Of a stretch of 64,000 nucleotides of DNA, positions 9,034-18,552 are shown one piece after another. Made by a program: the position numbers and the translations under genes. Source of the DNA: Aerosticca soli (GTDB lineage Bacteria > Pseudomonadota > Gammaproteobacteria > Xanthomonadales > Rhodanobacteraceae); the NCBI RefSeq assembly GCF_003967035.1, contig NZ_AP018560.1:1635001-1699000 (forward strand), written 5' to 3'. Under the pieces are notes generated by a model, which was not told the origin of the DNA, ran no database searches, and saw only the letters and a program-made list of their open reading frames with translations. Position 1 is the first letter of the stretch. Each line of letters starts with the position of its first letter.

Positions 9034-9068
9034 ATGCCGCACGCGCTTACGCTAGACTCGTGCGGCAT
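9034..9068. promoter_or_regulatory. Perfect 10-bp inverted repeat upstream of corC
   Basis: ATGCCGCACG at 9034-9043 is mirrored exactly by CGTGCGGCAT at 9059-9068 around a 15-nt spacer that contains TTACGCTAGACT, a possible -10 region. It lies between the DUF2147 stop and the corC start. There is no following U-tract, so it is a poor intrinsic terminator; an operator overlapping the corC promoter, or an mRNA hairpin, fits better. Confidence 0.45.
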
Positions 9069-9093
9069 CTATGGCTCGATTTCTCCCCGACCG

Positions 9094-9942
9094 ATGAATG
9101 ACGACTCCGCCAGTCATGGCGGCCCGGCGCACCGATCCTGGTGGGACCGACTGGGCCATCTGTTCTCGGGCGAACCGCGCAACCGCGAAGAACTGATCGA
9201 GGAACTGCGCGCCGCCAACGCCAACGGTCTGCTCTCCAACGAAACCCTGGCCATGGTGGAGGGCGCGATCAAGGTCACCGAACTGCGCGTGGACGACGTG
9301 ATGGTGCCGCGTGCGCAGATCGTCATGCTGGCGGCCGATGCGCCCCTGCCGGAAATCCTCGCCACAGTGGTCGAGTCGGGCCATTCGCGTTTTCCCGTGC
9401 ACGGGGAGGACAAGGACGAGATTCTCGGCATCCTGCTCGCCAAGGACCTGCTGCGGGTCATCACCCGCGAGCTGCCGTTCGACATCCACACCATTTTGCG
9501 ACCCGCGGTCTTGATTCCCGAGTCGATGCGGCTCAACGTGCTGCTGGCCGAGTTCCGCCGCTCACGCAACCACATGGCGCTGGTGGTGGATGAATACGGC
9601 GGCGTGGCCGGGCTCATCACCATCGAGGACGTGCTCGAGCAGATCGTCGGCGAGATCGATGACGAGCACGACGACGAGGAGCCGGCGCTGATCCACGCCG
9701 GCGCCCAGGGCGAATGGACCGTCGATGCGCTGACGCCGATCGCCGAGTTCAATCAGGCCACCGGCGCGCACTTCTCCGACGAGGAGTTCGACACCGTCGG
9801 CGGCCTGGTCACCGCCGCCTTCGGTCATCTGCCCGAGGTGGGCGAGGAAATCGTGCTCGAGGGTTTCCTGTTCCAGGTCACCGAGGCCGACGATCGCCGC
9901 GTGCACCAATTCAAGGTGAGCCGCCACACCCGCCATGAATGA
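9094..9942 (+). CDS. corC: CorC/HlyC family CBS-domain protein
   Basis: 282 residues from the ATG at 9094; the frame is open further upstream but that part would cross the palindrome and has no protein character. A short N-terminal segment precedes two CBS domains (about residues 65-185; VMVPRAQIVMLAAD and FPVHGEDKDEILGILLAKDLL are characteristic), and a CorC/HlyC transporter-associated domain closes the protein (GEWTVDALTPIAEFNQATG, FDTVGGLV). It is linked in enterobacteria to Mg/Co efflux. Normally lnt follows it; here a DUF4105 gene overlaps its stop. Confidence 0.94.
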   Translation: MNDDSASHGGPAHRSWWDRLGHLFSGEPRNREELIEELRAANANGLLSNETLAMVEGAIKVTELRVDDVMVPRAQIVMLAADAPLPEILATVVESGHSRFPVHGEDKDEILGILLAKDLLRVITRELPFDIHTILRPAVLIPESMRLNVLLAEFRRSRNHMALVVDEYGGVAGLITIEDVLEQIVGEIDDEHDDEEPALIHAGAQGEWTVDALTPIAEFNQATGAHFSDEEFDTVGGLVTAAFGHLPEVGEEIVLEGFLFQVTEADDRRVHQFKVSRHTRHE

Positions 9943-11236
9943 CGCGGGCCGGCACCCGGCCGGGCGGGCCGGTGGCGGCGCCATGCACCGGCCGCGCCGC
10001 CGCCCTTTTCTGTCCTGCGTCGGCAGACTGGGGCTCGCCGGGTGTCTGTTGCTGTTCACCGGCCTGATCCGGGCGGGCATCGCCGATGCTCCCGGGACGG
10101 CGCTGGAGGTCTCGCTGATCACCTATGGGCCGGGCGAAACCTACTGGGAACGCTTCGGCCACGACGCCATCGAACTGCGCGACCGCATGAGCGGCGAGGC
10201 GGTGAACTTCAACTACGGCGTATTCGATTTCGACGAAAGCGGCTTTCTGCTCAACTTCGCCCGCGGCCGCATGACCTACCGCATGGACGCGGTGCCGAGC
10301 GACGAGGACATCGCCTACTATCGCGACGAAGGCCGCTCGGTGCTGCGCCAGCGGCTGGCCCTCGATGCGGCCCAGGCCGCGGGCCTGCGGGATTTCCTGC
10401 TGTGGAACCTGCGCCCGGAAAACGCCCGCTACGCCTATGACTACTTCACCGACAACTGCACCACGCGGGTGCGCGATGCGCTCGACCGTGCGCTCGGCGG
10501 CGCGCTGCATCGGGCGCTCGCGGCCCGTCCGGGCGGGCCGACTTACCGGCAGCAGACCGACCGCCTGATGCGCGCGCAGCCGGCGCTGATGCTGCTGCTC
10601 GATCTCGGGCTCGGTCCCTACGCCGATCGCCCGCTCGATGCCTGGCAGGCCAGCTTTCTGCCGCAGGTCCTGGCCGAACAGTTGCGCGCCATCGCCCTGC
10701 CCGGCCCGAGCGGCGCCCCGATGGCGCTGGTGCGCGCCGAGACGTCGCTGGCGGCGGGCCGCATCGCGGCGGCGGACGAACCGCCAGACCTGCGCCCACC
10801 CCTGGCGCTCGCCGGGCTGGCACTGGCCGCGCTGCTGCTCCTGGCGCGGCGCCGCTGGCCCACCGGTTTCGCCGTGCTGGCCACGTTGTACCTGCTCGCC
10901 GCGGGTATCGTCGGCGTGCTGCTGCTCGCGCTGTGGACGCTGACTGCGCATCGCGCCGCCTGGGCCAATGCCAATATCCTGCTGTTCAGCCCGCTGGCGC
11001 TGGCCTTGCTGGCCACGCCCTGGCGTGTGCGCCGCGGCCTTGCCCCGACCGGCCTGGCGCAGACGGCGCTGACCTTGCAGCTGGTCGCCGCGCTGATCGC
11101 CGTGCTGTTGCATCTGCTGCCCGGTCCGGGCCAGCAGAATCAGCCCTGGCTGCTGTTCGCGCTGCCGTGCTGGCTGGCGCTGGCCTGGCTCACCCGGCGT
11201 CCGGCTGCGGTCGCAGCCGGCGGCATCGGCGAGTAA
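9935..11236 (+). CDS. DUF4105 / Lnb-like membrane protein, putative lipoprotein N-acyltransferase
   Basis: 433 residues. A signal-anchor near residues 25-47 leads to a periplasmic DUF4105 (PF13387) domain with [25 protein letters not shown] and [17 protein letters not shown] His followed later by a Cys is the order of permuted NlpC/P60-LRAT-type acyltransferases. Four or five membrane helices fill the C-terminal third (about 285-425). I recall that members of this family were shown to replace Lnt as apolipoprotein N-acyltransferase (called Lnb); this is from memory. The start overlaps the corC stop; an internal ATG at 9983 is an alternative. The place next to corC is where lnt usually lies, which supports the inferred role. 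Confidence 0.8.
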   Translation: MNDAGRHPAGRAGGGAMHRPRRRPFLSCVGRLGLAGCLLLFTGLIRAGIADAPGTALEVSLITYGPGETYWERFGHDAIELRDRMSGEAVNFNYGVFDFDESGFLLNFARGRMTYRMDAVPSDEDIAYYRDEGRSVLRQRLALDAAQAAGLRDFLLWNLRPENARYAYDYFTDNCTTRVRDALDRALGGALHRALAARPGGPTYRQQTDRLMRAQPALMLLLDLGLGPYADRPLDAWQASFLPQVLAEQLRAIALPGPSGAPMALVRAETSLAAGRIAAADEPPDLRPPLALAGLALAALLLLARRRWPTGFAVLATLYLLAAGIVGVLLLALWTLTAHRAAWANANILLFSPLALALLATPWRVRRGLAPTGLAQTALTLQLVAALIAVLLHLLPGPGQQNQPWLLFALPCWLALAWLTRRPAAVAAGGIGE

Positions 11237-11273
11237 ACTGGCCCGTTCGGCACCACTGCCCGATCGCCCCTTC

Positions 11274-12620
11274 ATGGCCCACAAGCTTTTCATCAAAACC
11301 CACGGCTGCCAGATGAACGAGTACGACTCGGCCAAGATGGCCGAGGTGCTCAAGGCCTCGCACGGCCTGGAGTTGACCGCCGACGAGAACGAGGCGGACG
11401 TCATCCTGATCAATACCTGCTCGATCCGCGAGAAGGCGCAGGAGAAGGTGTTCAGCCAGCTCGGCCGCTGGAAGGCGCACAAGGCCGGCGGCCGGCCGGT
11501 GGTGATCGGCGTCGGCGGCTGCGTGGCGAGCCAGGAGGGCGAGGCGATCCTGAAGCGCGCGCCGTTCGTGGACATCGTGTTCGGCCCGCAGACGCTGCAC
11601 CGCCTGCCGGAATTGATCGAGGCACGACACGCCACCGGCAAGGCGCAGGTGGACGTGTCCTTCCCCGAGATCGAGAAGTTCGATCGCCTGCCCGAGCCGC
11701 GCGCGGAAGGCCCGACCGCCTTCGTCTCGATCATGGAAGGCTGCTCGAAGTACTGCTCGTACTGCGTGGTGCCCTACACCCGCGGCACCGAGATCAGCCG
11801 TCCGTTCGACGACGTGCTGGTGGAAGTGGCCACGCTCGCCGACCAGGGCGTGCGCGAGGTCACCCTGCTCGGCCAGAACGTCAACGCCTATCGCGGCCCC
11901 ATGCACGATGGCGGCATCGCCGACCTGGCGGTGCTGATCCATGCCATCGCGCAGATCCCATCGATCGGCCGCATCCGCTTCACCACCTCGCATCCGCTGG
12001 AGTTCTCCGATTCGCTGATCGAGGCCTATGCCAGCGTGCCGAAGCTCGCCAACTTCCTGCATCTGCCGGTGCAGAGCGGCTCGGACCGCATCCTCGCGGC
12101 GATGAAGCGTGGCTACACCGCGCTCGAGTTCAAGCAGAAGATCCGCAAGCTGCGCGCGGTGCGTCCGGACATCTGCATCAGCTCTGATTTCATCGTCGGC
12201 TTTCCCGGCGAGAGCGAGGCGGATTTCGAGAAAACGATGCGGCTGATCGACGAGGTCGGCTTCGACCAGAGCTTTTCCTTCATCTTTTCCGCCCGCCCCG
12301 GCACCCCGGCGGCCAACCTGCCCGACGATACCCCGGCCGAGGTCAAGCACGCACGACTGGCGCGCCTGCAGGCGAAGCTCAACGACAACGCGCGCAGGAT
12401 CAACGAGGCCATGGTCGGCACCGTGCAGCGCGTGCTGGTGGAAGGCCCGAGCCGCAAGAACGCAGCCGAGCTCACCGGCCGCACCGAGAACATGCGCTAC
12501 GTGAACTTCCCCGGCCCGGCGGGGCTGGTCGGCCGCTTCGTCGACGTCGAGATCACCGCTGCGATGAGCAATTCGCTGCGTGGCCGGCTGCCGGTCGAGG
12601 CCCTCGCACTCGCCTCATGA
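11274..12620 (+). CDS. miaB: tRNA-2-methylthio-N6-dimethylallyladenosine synthase MiaB
   Basis: 448 residues, normal length. Radical-SAM methylthiotransferase that converts i6A37 to ms2i6A37 in tRNAs reading UNN codons. The N-terminal UPF0004 domain holds three cluster cysteines ([33 protein letters not shown]). The radical-SAM core has [15 protein letters not shown] (CxxxCxxC), and the C-terminal TRAM domain includes [11 protein letters not shown]. The following GNAT overlaps its stop by four bases. Confidence 0.98.
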   Translation: MAHKLFIKTHGCQMNEYDSAKMAEVLKASHGLELTADENEADVILINTCSIREKAQEKVFSQLGRWKAHKAGGRPVVIGVGGCVASQEGEAILKRAPFVDIVFGPQTLHRLPELIEARHATGKAQVDVSFPEIEKFDRLPEPRAEGPTAFVSIMEGCSKYCSYCVVPYTRGTEISRPFDDVLVEVATLADQGVREVTLLGQNVNAYRGPMHDGGIADLAVLIHAIAQIPSIGRIRFTTSHPLEFSDSLIEAYASVPKLANFLHLPVQSGSDRILAAMKRGYTALEFKQKIRKLRAVRPDICISSDFIVGFPGESEADFEKTMRLIDEVGFDQSFSFIFSARPGTPAANLPDDTPAEVKHARLARLQAKLNDNARRINEAMVGTVQRVLVEGPSRKNAAELTGRTENMRYVNFPGPAGLVGRFVDVEITAAMSNSLRGRLPVEALALAS

Positions 12621-13108
12621 GCGAACTTAACATTCGCGCGATCGACGCCAAGGATTTCGACTTGGCGTGGCCGGTCTTCCGCGAGGTGATTGCCGGCGGC
12701 GACACCTACAGTTTTCCGCCGGACATGGATTTCGCCGCCGCGCGCGCCGCCTGGACCACGCCGCCGGCACGCACCTATGTCGCCGAGCGCGACGGCACGG
12801 TGCTCGGCTGCTACGTGCTCAAGCCCAACCAGCCGGGGCTTGGCGACCACGTGGCCAACGCCGGTTACATGGTCGCCGCCGCCGCGCGCGGCCAGGGCAT
12901 CGCCTCGGCCATGTGTCTCCATTCGATGGACGAGGCGCGTCGCGCCGGTTTCACCGCGATGCAGTTCAACTTCGTCGTCGCCACCAACACCAAGGCGGTC
13001 GCGCTGTGGCAGCGCCACGGTTTTGCGATCGTCGGCCGCGTGCCCGGCGCCTTCCGCCACGCCGTGCATGGGCCGACCGACGTCTACGTCATGCACCGAT
13101 ACCTATGA
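12617..13108 (+). CDS. GNAT family N-acetyltransferase
   Basis: 163 residues forming one GNAT domain, with the acetyl-CoA loop region [23 protein letters not shown] and a C-terminal strand [11 protein letters not shown]. It is close to the YhhY/PhnO-like group often described as L-methionine sulfoximine/small-amine acetyltransferases, but the substrate cannot be read from sequence. It overlaps miaB (ATGA) and phoH by four bases each, so it is translationally linked inside an otherwise RNA-processing operon, an unusual insertion. Confidence 0.9.
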   Translation: MSELNIRAIDAKDFDLAWPVFREVIAGGDTYSFPPDMDFAAARAAWTTPPARTYVAERDGTVLGCYVLKPNQPGLGDHVANAGYMVAAAARGQGIASAMCLHSMDEARRAGFTAMQFNFVVATNTKAVALWQRHGFAIVGRVPGAFRHAVHGPTDVYVMHRYL

Positions 13109-14121
13109 ACGCCACACCCACCCAACGCGATTTCGCTCTCGACCCGGAAGACAACGCCCGTCTCGCCAATCTGTGCGGACCGTTCGACGAACACCTGCGC
13201 CAGCTGGAACTGCGCCTGGGCGTGGAGATCGACCACCGCGGCAACCTGTTCCGGGTGATCGGCGACGAGGCCGCGGCCCACACCGGCGAGCAGGTGCTGC
13301 GTACGCTCTACGCCGCCACCGAACAGGAGGCGCTGACCGGCGCGCGGATCCACCTGCACCTGTCCGAGGCGGGCATCGACGCCGCGGTCGAGGAGGCCGC
13401 CGCCGGCACGCAGGACGTGGTGATCAAGGTCAAGCGCGGGGTGATCAAAGGCCGCGGCCCGAACCAGGCGCGCTACCTGCACGCCATCGCCACCCACGAC
13501 ATCAACTTCGGCGTCGGCCCGGCCGGCACCGGCAAGACCTACCTCGCGGTGGCGAGCGCGGTCGAGGCGCTGGAAGCCAACCGCGTGCAGCGCGTGCTGC
13601 TGGTGCGTCCGGCGGTGGAGGCCGGCGAAAAGCTCGGCTTCCTGCCCGGCGATCTCTCGCAGAAGGTCGACCCGTACCTGCGTCCGCTGTACGACGCGCT
13701 GTACGAGATGCTCGGCTTCGAGAAGGTCGCCAAGCTGATCGAGCGCAACGTGATCGAGATCGCCCCGCTCGCCTACATGCGCGGCCGCACGCTCAACGAT
13801 GCGTACGTCATCCTCGACGAGGCGCAGAACACCACCGTCGAGCAGATGAAGATGTTCCTGACCCGCATCGGCTTCGGCTCGGTGGCGGTGATCACCGGCG
13901 ACGTGAGCCAGGTCGACCTGCCGCGCCACGTGCGTTCGGGACTGCGCCATGCGATCGAGGTGCTGCGTGGCGTCGAAGGCATCAGTTTCACCTTCTTCAC
14001 CGCGCGCGACGTGGTGCGCCACCCGCTGGTGGCCAAGATCGTGCGCGCCTACGAGGCCTTCGAGCAGGCCGCGCCGGCAGCCGCCACACGTCCTGCCGAA
14101 TCCGCCCGGCATGCCGACTAG
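13105..14121 (+). CDS. ybeZ: PhoH-like ATPase (YbeZ)
   Basis: 338 residues starting at the ATG that overlaps the GNAT stop. The N-terminal ~120 residues are KH-like, followed by a PhoH P-loop domain with Walker A GPAGTGKTYLA, VRPAVEAGEKLGFLPGD and the Walker B/DEAQNTT motif. PhoH proteins are ATP-binding partners of YbeY in rRNA processing and quality control; helicase activity has been proposed for some members. The overlap with ybeY fits the known pairing. Confidence 0.95.
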   Translation: MNATPTQRDFALDPEDNARLANLCGPFDEHLRQLELRLGVEIDHRGNLFRVIGDEAAAHTGEQVLRTLYAATEQEALTGARIHLHLSEAGIDAAVEEAAAGTQDVVIKVKRGVIKGRGPNQARYLHAIATHDINFGVGPAGTGKTYLAVASAVEALEANRVQRVLLVRPAVEAGEKLGFLPGDLSQKVDPYLRPLYDALYEMLGFEKVAKLIERNVIEIAPLAYMRGRTLNDAYVILDEAQNTTVEQMKMFLTRIGFGSVAVITGDVSQVDLPRHVRSGLRHAIEVLRGVEGISFTFFTARDVVRHPLVAKIVRAYEAFEQAAPAAATRPAESARHAD

Positions 14122-14623
14122 CCACGGCGCAGCTAAAGCCGGCGCCCCGTCACCACGTGCGCCGCGGCTGCAGGTGCACTTGAGTTACGGCGTGCCGCGC
14201 CGCGGCCTGCCGGCGCCGGCGAGCTTCCGCCGCTGGGTGCAGGCGGCGCTGCACGGCGCCGGGCACCGCCGAGCCGCGGAGGTGGCGATTCGTCTCGTCG
14301 ATGCGGACGAAGGCCGCGCGCTCAATGCCCGTTTCCGCGGCAAGGACTATCCCACCAACGTGCTGTCGTTTCCCGCCGAGCCGCCACCGGGCCTGCGCCT
14401 CGCGCTGCTCGGCGACCTCGCGCTCTGCGCGCCGGTGGTGATGCGCGAGGCGCAGGCGCAAGGCAAGCGCCCGCGCGATCACTTCGCCCACCTCACCGTG
14501 CACGGCGTGCTGCATCTGCTGGGCCATGACCACGAGGAAGCCGCCGCCGCCCAAGTCATGGAAGCCCTGGAAAAACGCATCCTCTCAGGCCTCGGCATCG
14601 CCGACCCGTACGCGGACGACTGA
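14111..14623 (+). CDS. ybeY: Endoribonuclease YbeY
   Basis: 170 residues. The zinc site is complete (HGVLHLLGHDH, the H-x3-H-x5-H motif), preceded by the family signature NARFRGKDYPTNVLSFP and GDLALC. YbeY is needed for 16S rRNA 3'-end maturation and late ribosome quality control. I start at the ATG at 14111, which overlaps phoH by 11 bases; the first ~18 residues are Ala/Pro-rich and may be poorly conserved. Confidence 0.95.
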   Translation: MPTSHGAAKAGAPSPRAPRLQVHLSYGVPRRGLPAPASFRRWVQAALHGAGHRRAAEVAIRLVDADEGRALNARFRGKDYPTNVLSFPAEPPPGLRLALLGDLALCAPVVMREAQAQGKRPRDHFAHLTVHGVLHLLGHDHEEAAAAQVMEALEKRILSGLGIADPYADD

Positions 14624-14631
14624 GGCGTTTT

Positions 14632-15531
14632 TCAGCGCAGCGACCCGCGCGCGATCGGACGAGCCACGCGGGCCAGGGCCAGCAGCCGGGCGAAGCGTCC
14701 CCAGCCGAGCACGGCCACCAGCGCTTGGGTGCACAGGAACGCCAGCACGAAGCCGCCGACGCCGAGCGGCGGCACATGCAGGCGCAGCACGCCGAGCGCC
14801 AGCGCCACGATCACGGCAGGCACGGTCGGACCCAGATAGGTGCCGAGCGTGGCCAAGGGCCGCGCGCCGAGCTGCGCGGCGCCACGCAGCAGGGCACGGA
14901 TGGCCGAGCCGAGCAGCGGATCGGCGATGAAGGCCGCCCGCGCCGACTCCACCCATGCGTGAGCCAGCCACAGCACCAGGGCGCCGAGCGCGAAAGCGCC
15001 ACGATCCGCCCAGGCGGCCTGGCTTTCGCGCACCGCCCGCGCGGCCTGGGCATCAGCCATCGCCGCCAGCGCCGCGACGAGGGCGAGCGCAAGGCCATAC
15101 GGGAGCAAGGCGACCAGGGCCAGACGGAACATGCGGGCGTATTCGATCACGCCACACTGCAGCAGCTGATTGAGACTCAACGTGCGCTCGGCGCGCCCGG
15201 CCGCCACCATCATGCCGGCCAGCAACGGCGCGAGCAGCAAGGCGAGCAGTGTCGCGGCCAGACCGGCGCCGCGCAGCCAGGGCGCGCCTTCGCCAAGCCC
15301 GTGGACCAGATCGGCCAGGACCAGGCCATCCAGATGCCGCGCCCAATCATCGGCATGGACGGCGTGATCGAGCAGGCCGCGCAGCCCCTGCCAGAACGGC
15401 AACGCGACCACCAGGGTCGGCGCCAGCGACAGCACCGTCCACAGCAGCAGCAACCGCCACGACAGGGATGTCCGCCATACCCATCGCCACCCTGCCGCAG
15501 CACCCGCGCGCCGAGCCGTCGCGTGTCTCAT
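14632..15531 (-). CDS. Multi-pass membrane protein of unknown function
   Basis: 299 residues with about six hydrophobic segments (for example LLLLWTVLSLAPTLVVALPF, LAATLLALLLAPLLAGMMV and LALVALLPYGLALALVAALAA). I do not recognise a named family. Its ATG overlaps the stop of the upstream M1-like peptidase by four bases, so the two are translationally coupled. A partnership, such as a membrane component of a secretion or processing unit with the peptidase, is inference. It converges on ybeY with an eight-base gap and no clear terminator. Confidence 0.8.
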   Translation of the reverse strand: MRHATARRAGAAAGWRWVWRTSLSWRLLLLWTVLSLAPTLVVALPFWQGLRGLLDHAVHADDWARHLDGLVLADLVHGLGEGAPWLRGAGLAATLLALLLAPLLAGMMVAAGRAERTLSLNQLLQCGVIEYARMFRLALVALLPYGLALALVAALAAMADAQAARAVRESQAAWADRGAFALGALVLWLAHAWVESARAAFIADPLLGSAIRALLRGAAQLGARPLATLGTYLGPTVPAVIVALALGVLRLHVPPLGVGGFVLAFLCTQALVAVLGWGRFARLLALARVARPIARGSLR

Positions 15532-17744
15532 CACAGGGTCTCCAGCAGGGTATAGAAGGTTTGCAGCAGCGCGGCGGCGTCGGCGCTCCAGCGGCGCGAG
15601 GCGCTGCCGTCGGCGCGCACGGTACGGCTGTCGTTGAGCTTGTCGGCATCGAGATACGCCTTGCGCTCGGGGTCCAGCTCGGCCGACACCGCCTTGCTCG
15701 GTCCGGTGAAGCTGAAGCGCGCCCAGCGCCGCTCGTCGTCCCAGCGCACGTCCTGATGATGGCCGTCGCTGAAGTTCACGCGCAGAAGCTGCGGCGCCGG
15801 CGCGCCGGCGCGCATGACGGTCACCGTGCTGCGCCACGGGAACGGACCTTCGTCCGGCTTGGCGTTCGGATGCGCCTTCCGCCAGGCCTCGCGCTGTGCG
15901 GCGATGCGCTTGGCCAGCGATTGGCTATCCTCCGCAACGCCGCCCTTGCCGGCGACGGGCAGGACTTCCTCGACATCGATGCCGGCGAGGCGATCGTCGA
16001 TGTGCGCGGTGCCGTAGACGTACTGCTCGAACAGGCGGTCGACCTCGCGCGGCTGGCCGGAAACCTCCTCGAGCACGGCGCGCAGGTCGGCCACCGACGG
16101 ATGGCGGAACTTCCAGCGCGCGTAGTAGGCCTTGAAAGCCCGCTCCAGGCTTGCCTTGCCGAGGCGTTCCTCGAGGTCGTGCATCATCGTCGCGGTGCGC
16201 GAGTACACCGTGCCGTAACTGGAACTGGAGAGCCGGTTCCAGGCGTTCTGGCCGAGCGGATCGGCCGGCTGCGAAAGCTGTGCGCCGGCGCGCTCCATGG
16301 CAAAGCCTTCCAGTTCCGGCGCAAAACCGAGCGTTTTCAAGAGCGGTGTGGCGAGCACGATGCCCTGACGGCGTGCGCGCAACATGCGCTGGTCCCAGTA
16401 TTCGTTGAGGCCCTCGTCCAGCATCGGTTCCTCGAACTCGTTGGAGGCGAGGATGCCGTAGAAGTACCCGTGGCCGAACTCGTGGATGGTGACGAAGTCG
16501 GACATGTACTGGTTGAGCGTGCCCGGCTCGACCCGGGCGTAGCCCTCGGTGGTGAAGAAGGTCGGGTATTCCATGCCGCCGGCTTCCTCCGCGTTGTACG
16601 GCGGCACGACCACGGTGAGCGTGCGATACGGATACGGCCCCAGCGTGTCGGAGAAATACGTCAGCGCATCGGTGCTGGCCTTGAGCTGCGGCGCCGCGCT
16701 GCCGGCGTATTCGGGCGGATACAGCACGCGCACGGCGACCGGCGGGCTGCCCGGCCCCTGCCAATGGCCGTCCAGCGATCGATAACCCTTGGCCGCCACC
16801 CAGGCGAAATCGTGCACGTCGCCCTGCACGTAGCGATAGGTCGTCTTGCCGCCGGAAGATCGAGCTGTGCCCTGCAGTTCGCCGACCGCGCCCACGGTGT
16901 AGTCGCTGGGCACGGTCAGGCTGACGTCGAAACGGCCGAAGTCGGCGTAGAACTCGCTGTTGAAGTGGAACTCGTGCACGTTCCAGCGTGGCGCGGTGGC
17001 GCCGCGCTCGCCGGCCAGCTCCAGCACGCCGATCTTCGGAAACCATTGCGCGACCAGGTTGAAGTCACCCCACCAGCCGGTGCGCTCGACCACGCGCGGC
17101 AACTGGCTGAGGAAGTCGATGTCCAGCGTCAGCGTGCCGCCGGCCGGCACGGGTTGCGCAAGATCGACGCGCGCGACGGTCTGGTCGGACGCCGGGCCGC
17201 CGTCCGGATGCACGAAAGTCCACTTCAGCGCGCTGTCGCCCTGCTTCACCGAGGCGAGATCGATCCCGCCCCACTCGCCCTTCTTCAGCGAGGCCACGCC
17301 GCGCGAGCGGCCGTGCGCGGTGAGCACGCGGCGCTCGGTGAAGAAGGTGCTGCCTTCGTTGCGGAAGGCGTTGAGGTACAGGTGCAGATAGACGCTGCCG
17401 ACCGGACCCTCGCTGCGGTTGCGCCAGATGAGACGCTCCTTGCCGCTGACCGCATGCTTGCCGGCATCGAGCTCAGCACTGATGCGATAGTCGACCACGC
17501 GGTCGGACAGGGTGGGCTCACTGCCGGTGCGCGGGCCGCCCCAGGCCATCGGCGCGCTCGGCACCCGCACCGCGGCCGCATCGGCAGGCGCGAGCGGGAG
17601 CTCGGCGACGGGTGCCACGGCAGCGGCAGCGACCGGCGCCACGCTGGAAACGGTCTGCCGGGCCCACGCAACGCCCGCCGCCCCGGCACAGGCAAGCCAC
17701 AGCCCCACGACCGCCGACCGGCGGCAGATGACGACAGCACGCAT
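15531..17744 (-). CDS. Secreted M1-family metallopeptidase
   Basis: 737 residues. An N-terminal signal peptide or anchor (about residues 1-28) precedes a beta-rich M1 N-terminal domain. The gluzincin site follows: GGMEYP upstream of HEFGH (His421, Glu422, His425), with the downstream Glu in DEGLNEYW. This is the M1 aminopeptidase pattern with GGMEYP in place of GAMEN. A C-terminal region of low similarity ends the protein. Substrate is unknown; a periplasmic or surface aminopeptidase is expected. The ATG at 17744 has AGGGGA six bases upstream; another ATG at 17750 is possible. It is coupled to the membrane protein downstream. Confidence 0.88.
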   Translation of the reverse strand: MRAVVICRRSAVVGLWLACAGAAGVAWARQTVSSVAPVAAAAVAPVAELPLAPADAAAVRVPSAPMAWGGPRTGSEPTLSDRVVDYRISAELDAGKHAVSGKERLIWRNRSEGPVGSVYLHLYLNAFRNEGSTFFTERRVLTAHGRSRGVASLKKGEWGGIDLASVKQGDSALKWTFVHPDGGPASDQTVARVDLAQPVPAGGTLTLDIDFLSQLPRVVERTGWWGDFNLVAQWFPKIGVLELAGERGATAPRWNVHEFHFNSEFYADFGRFDVSLTVPSDYTVGAVGELQGTARSSGGKTTYRYVQGDVHDFAWVAAKGYRSLDGHWQGPGSPPVAVRVLYPPEYAGSAAPQLKASTDALTYFSDTLGPYPYRTLTVVVPPYNAEEAGGMEYPTFFTTEGYARVEPGTLNQYMSDFVTIHEFGHGYFYGILASNEFEEPMLDEGLNEYWDQRMLRARRQGIVLATPLLKTLGFAPELEGFAMERAGAQLSQPADPLGQNAWNRLSSSSYGTVYSRTATMMHDLEERLGKASLERAFKAYYARWKFRHPSVADLRAVLEEVSGQPREVDRLFEQYVYGTAHIDDRLAGIDVEEVLPVAGKGGVAEDSQSLAKRIAAQREAWRKAHPNAKPDEGPFPWRSTVTVMRAGAPAPQLLRVNFSDGHHQDVRWDDERRWARFSFTGPSKAVSAELDPERKAYLDADKLNDSRTVRADGSASRRWSADAAALLQTFYTLLETL

Positions 17745-17877
17745 GCGCATTCCCCTGTACCGCAAAGACCCGCGCGAGCATACGCCAGGTGCGGCTGGAC
17801 AAGGCAAGGCGCGGCAGGCAACTTTTCGGCCGGCCGATGGTCTGTGCTGAACACGGCCATCTTTTGCAGGTTTCACC

Positions 17878-18552
17878 ATGCGCATTCTCATCGTCGAGGA
17901 CGACCCCGCGATTGCCGCTGCCATCGGCGGCGCGCTCGAGCACAGCGGCCATGCGGTCGATCGCATCGACGACGGCAGCCTGGCCGACCACGCCCTCAAG
18001 GACGGCAACTATGACCTGGCGATACTGGACCTGGGCCTCCCGGGGCTGGACGGACGCGAGGTGCTGGCCCGGCTGCGCCGCCGCGGAACGGGCTTGCCGG
18101 TGCTGGTCATCACCGCCCGCGAAGGGCTCAACGAGCGCGTCGGGGTGCTCGACATCGGCGCCGATGACTATCTGGTCAAGCCGTTCGCGCTGGCCGAATT
18201 CGAGGCCCGCGTGCGGGCGTTGCTGCGCCGGGCCGCGAGCGGCGGCGTGCCGGAGATCCGCATCGGCCGCCTGCGCCTCAACCTGCCCGGCCGCATGGCC
18301 TGGATCGAGGATCGCCCGCTCGCATTGACGCCGCGCGAATTCGGCCTGATCGAGGCGCTGGCCAGCCGTCCCAACCGGGTCACCAGTCGCGCACAGCTGA
18401 CCGAGGCGCTGTGCAACTGGGACGAGGAGATGACGCCCAACGGGCTGGACATCGCCATGCACCGGCTACGCCGCAAGCTCGCCGGCAGCGGCGCACGGGT
18501 GCGCACCGTGCGCGGCCTCGGCTACCTGCTCGAAGAAGGCGAGGATGAGTAG
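17878..18552 (+). CDS. OmpR/PhoB-family response regulator (TctD/QseB-like)
   Basis: 224 residues. The receiver domain has the acidic pair EDD near residue 8, phospho-acceptor Asp51 in ILDLGLPG and Lys101 in YLVKPF. The C-terminal winged helix (about 130-222) is of the Trans_reg_C type (LTPREFGLIEAL, RTVRGLGYLL). It overlaps the sensor kinase by eight bases and must form a pair with it. Target genes are unknown; neither tricarboxylate transporter genes nor porins lie nearby. Confidence 0.96.
   Translation: MRILIVEDDPAIAAAIGGALEHSGHAVDRIDDGSLADHALKDGNYDLAILDLGLPGLDGREVLARLRRRGTGLPVLVITAREGLNERVGVLDIGADDYLVKPFALAEFEARVRALLRRAASGGVPEIRIGRLRLNLPGRMAWIEDRPLALTPREFGLIEALASRPNRVTSRAQLTEALCNWDEEMTPNGLDIAMHRLRRKLAGSGARVRTVRGLGYLLEEGEDE

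Noticed and set aside
17518-18462. Minus-strand open frame covering the response regulator
   Set aside because: Antisense to a textbook OmpR-family regulator; no family features.
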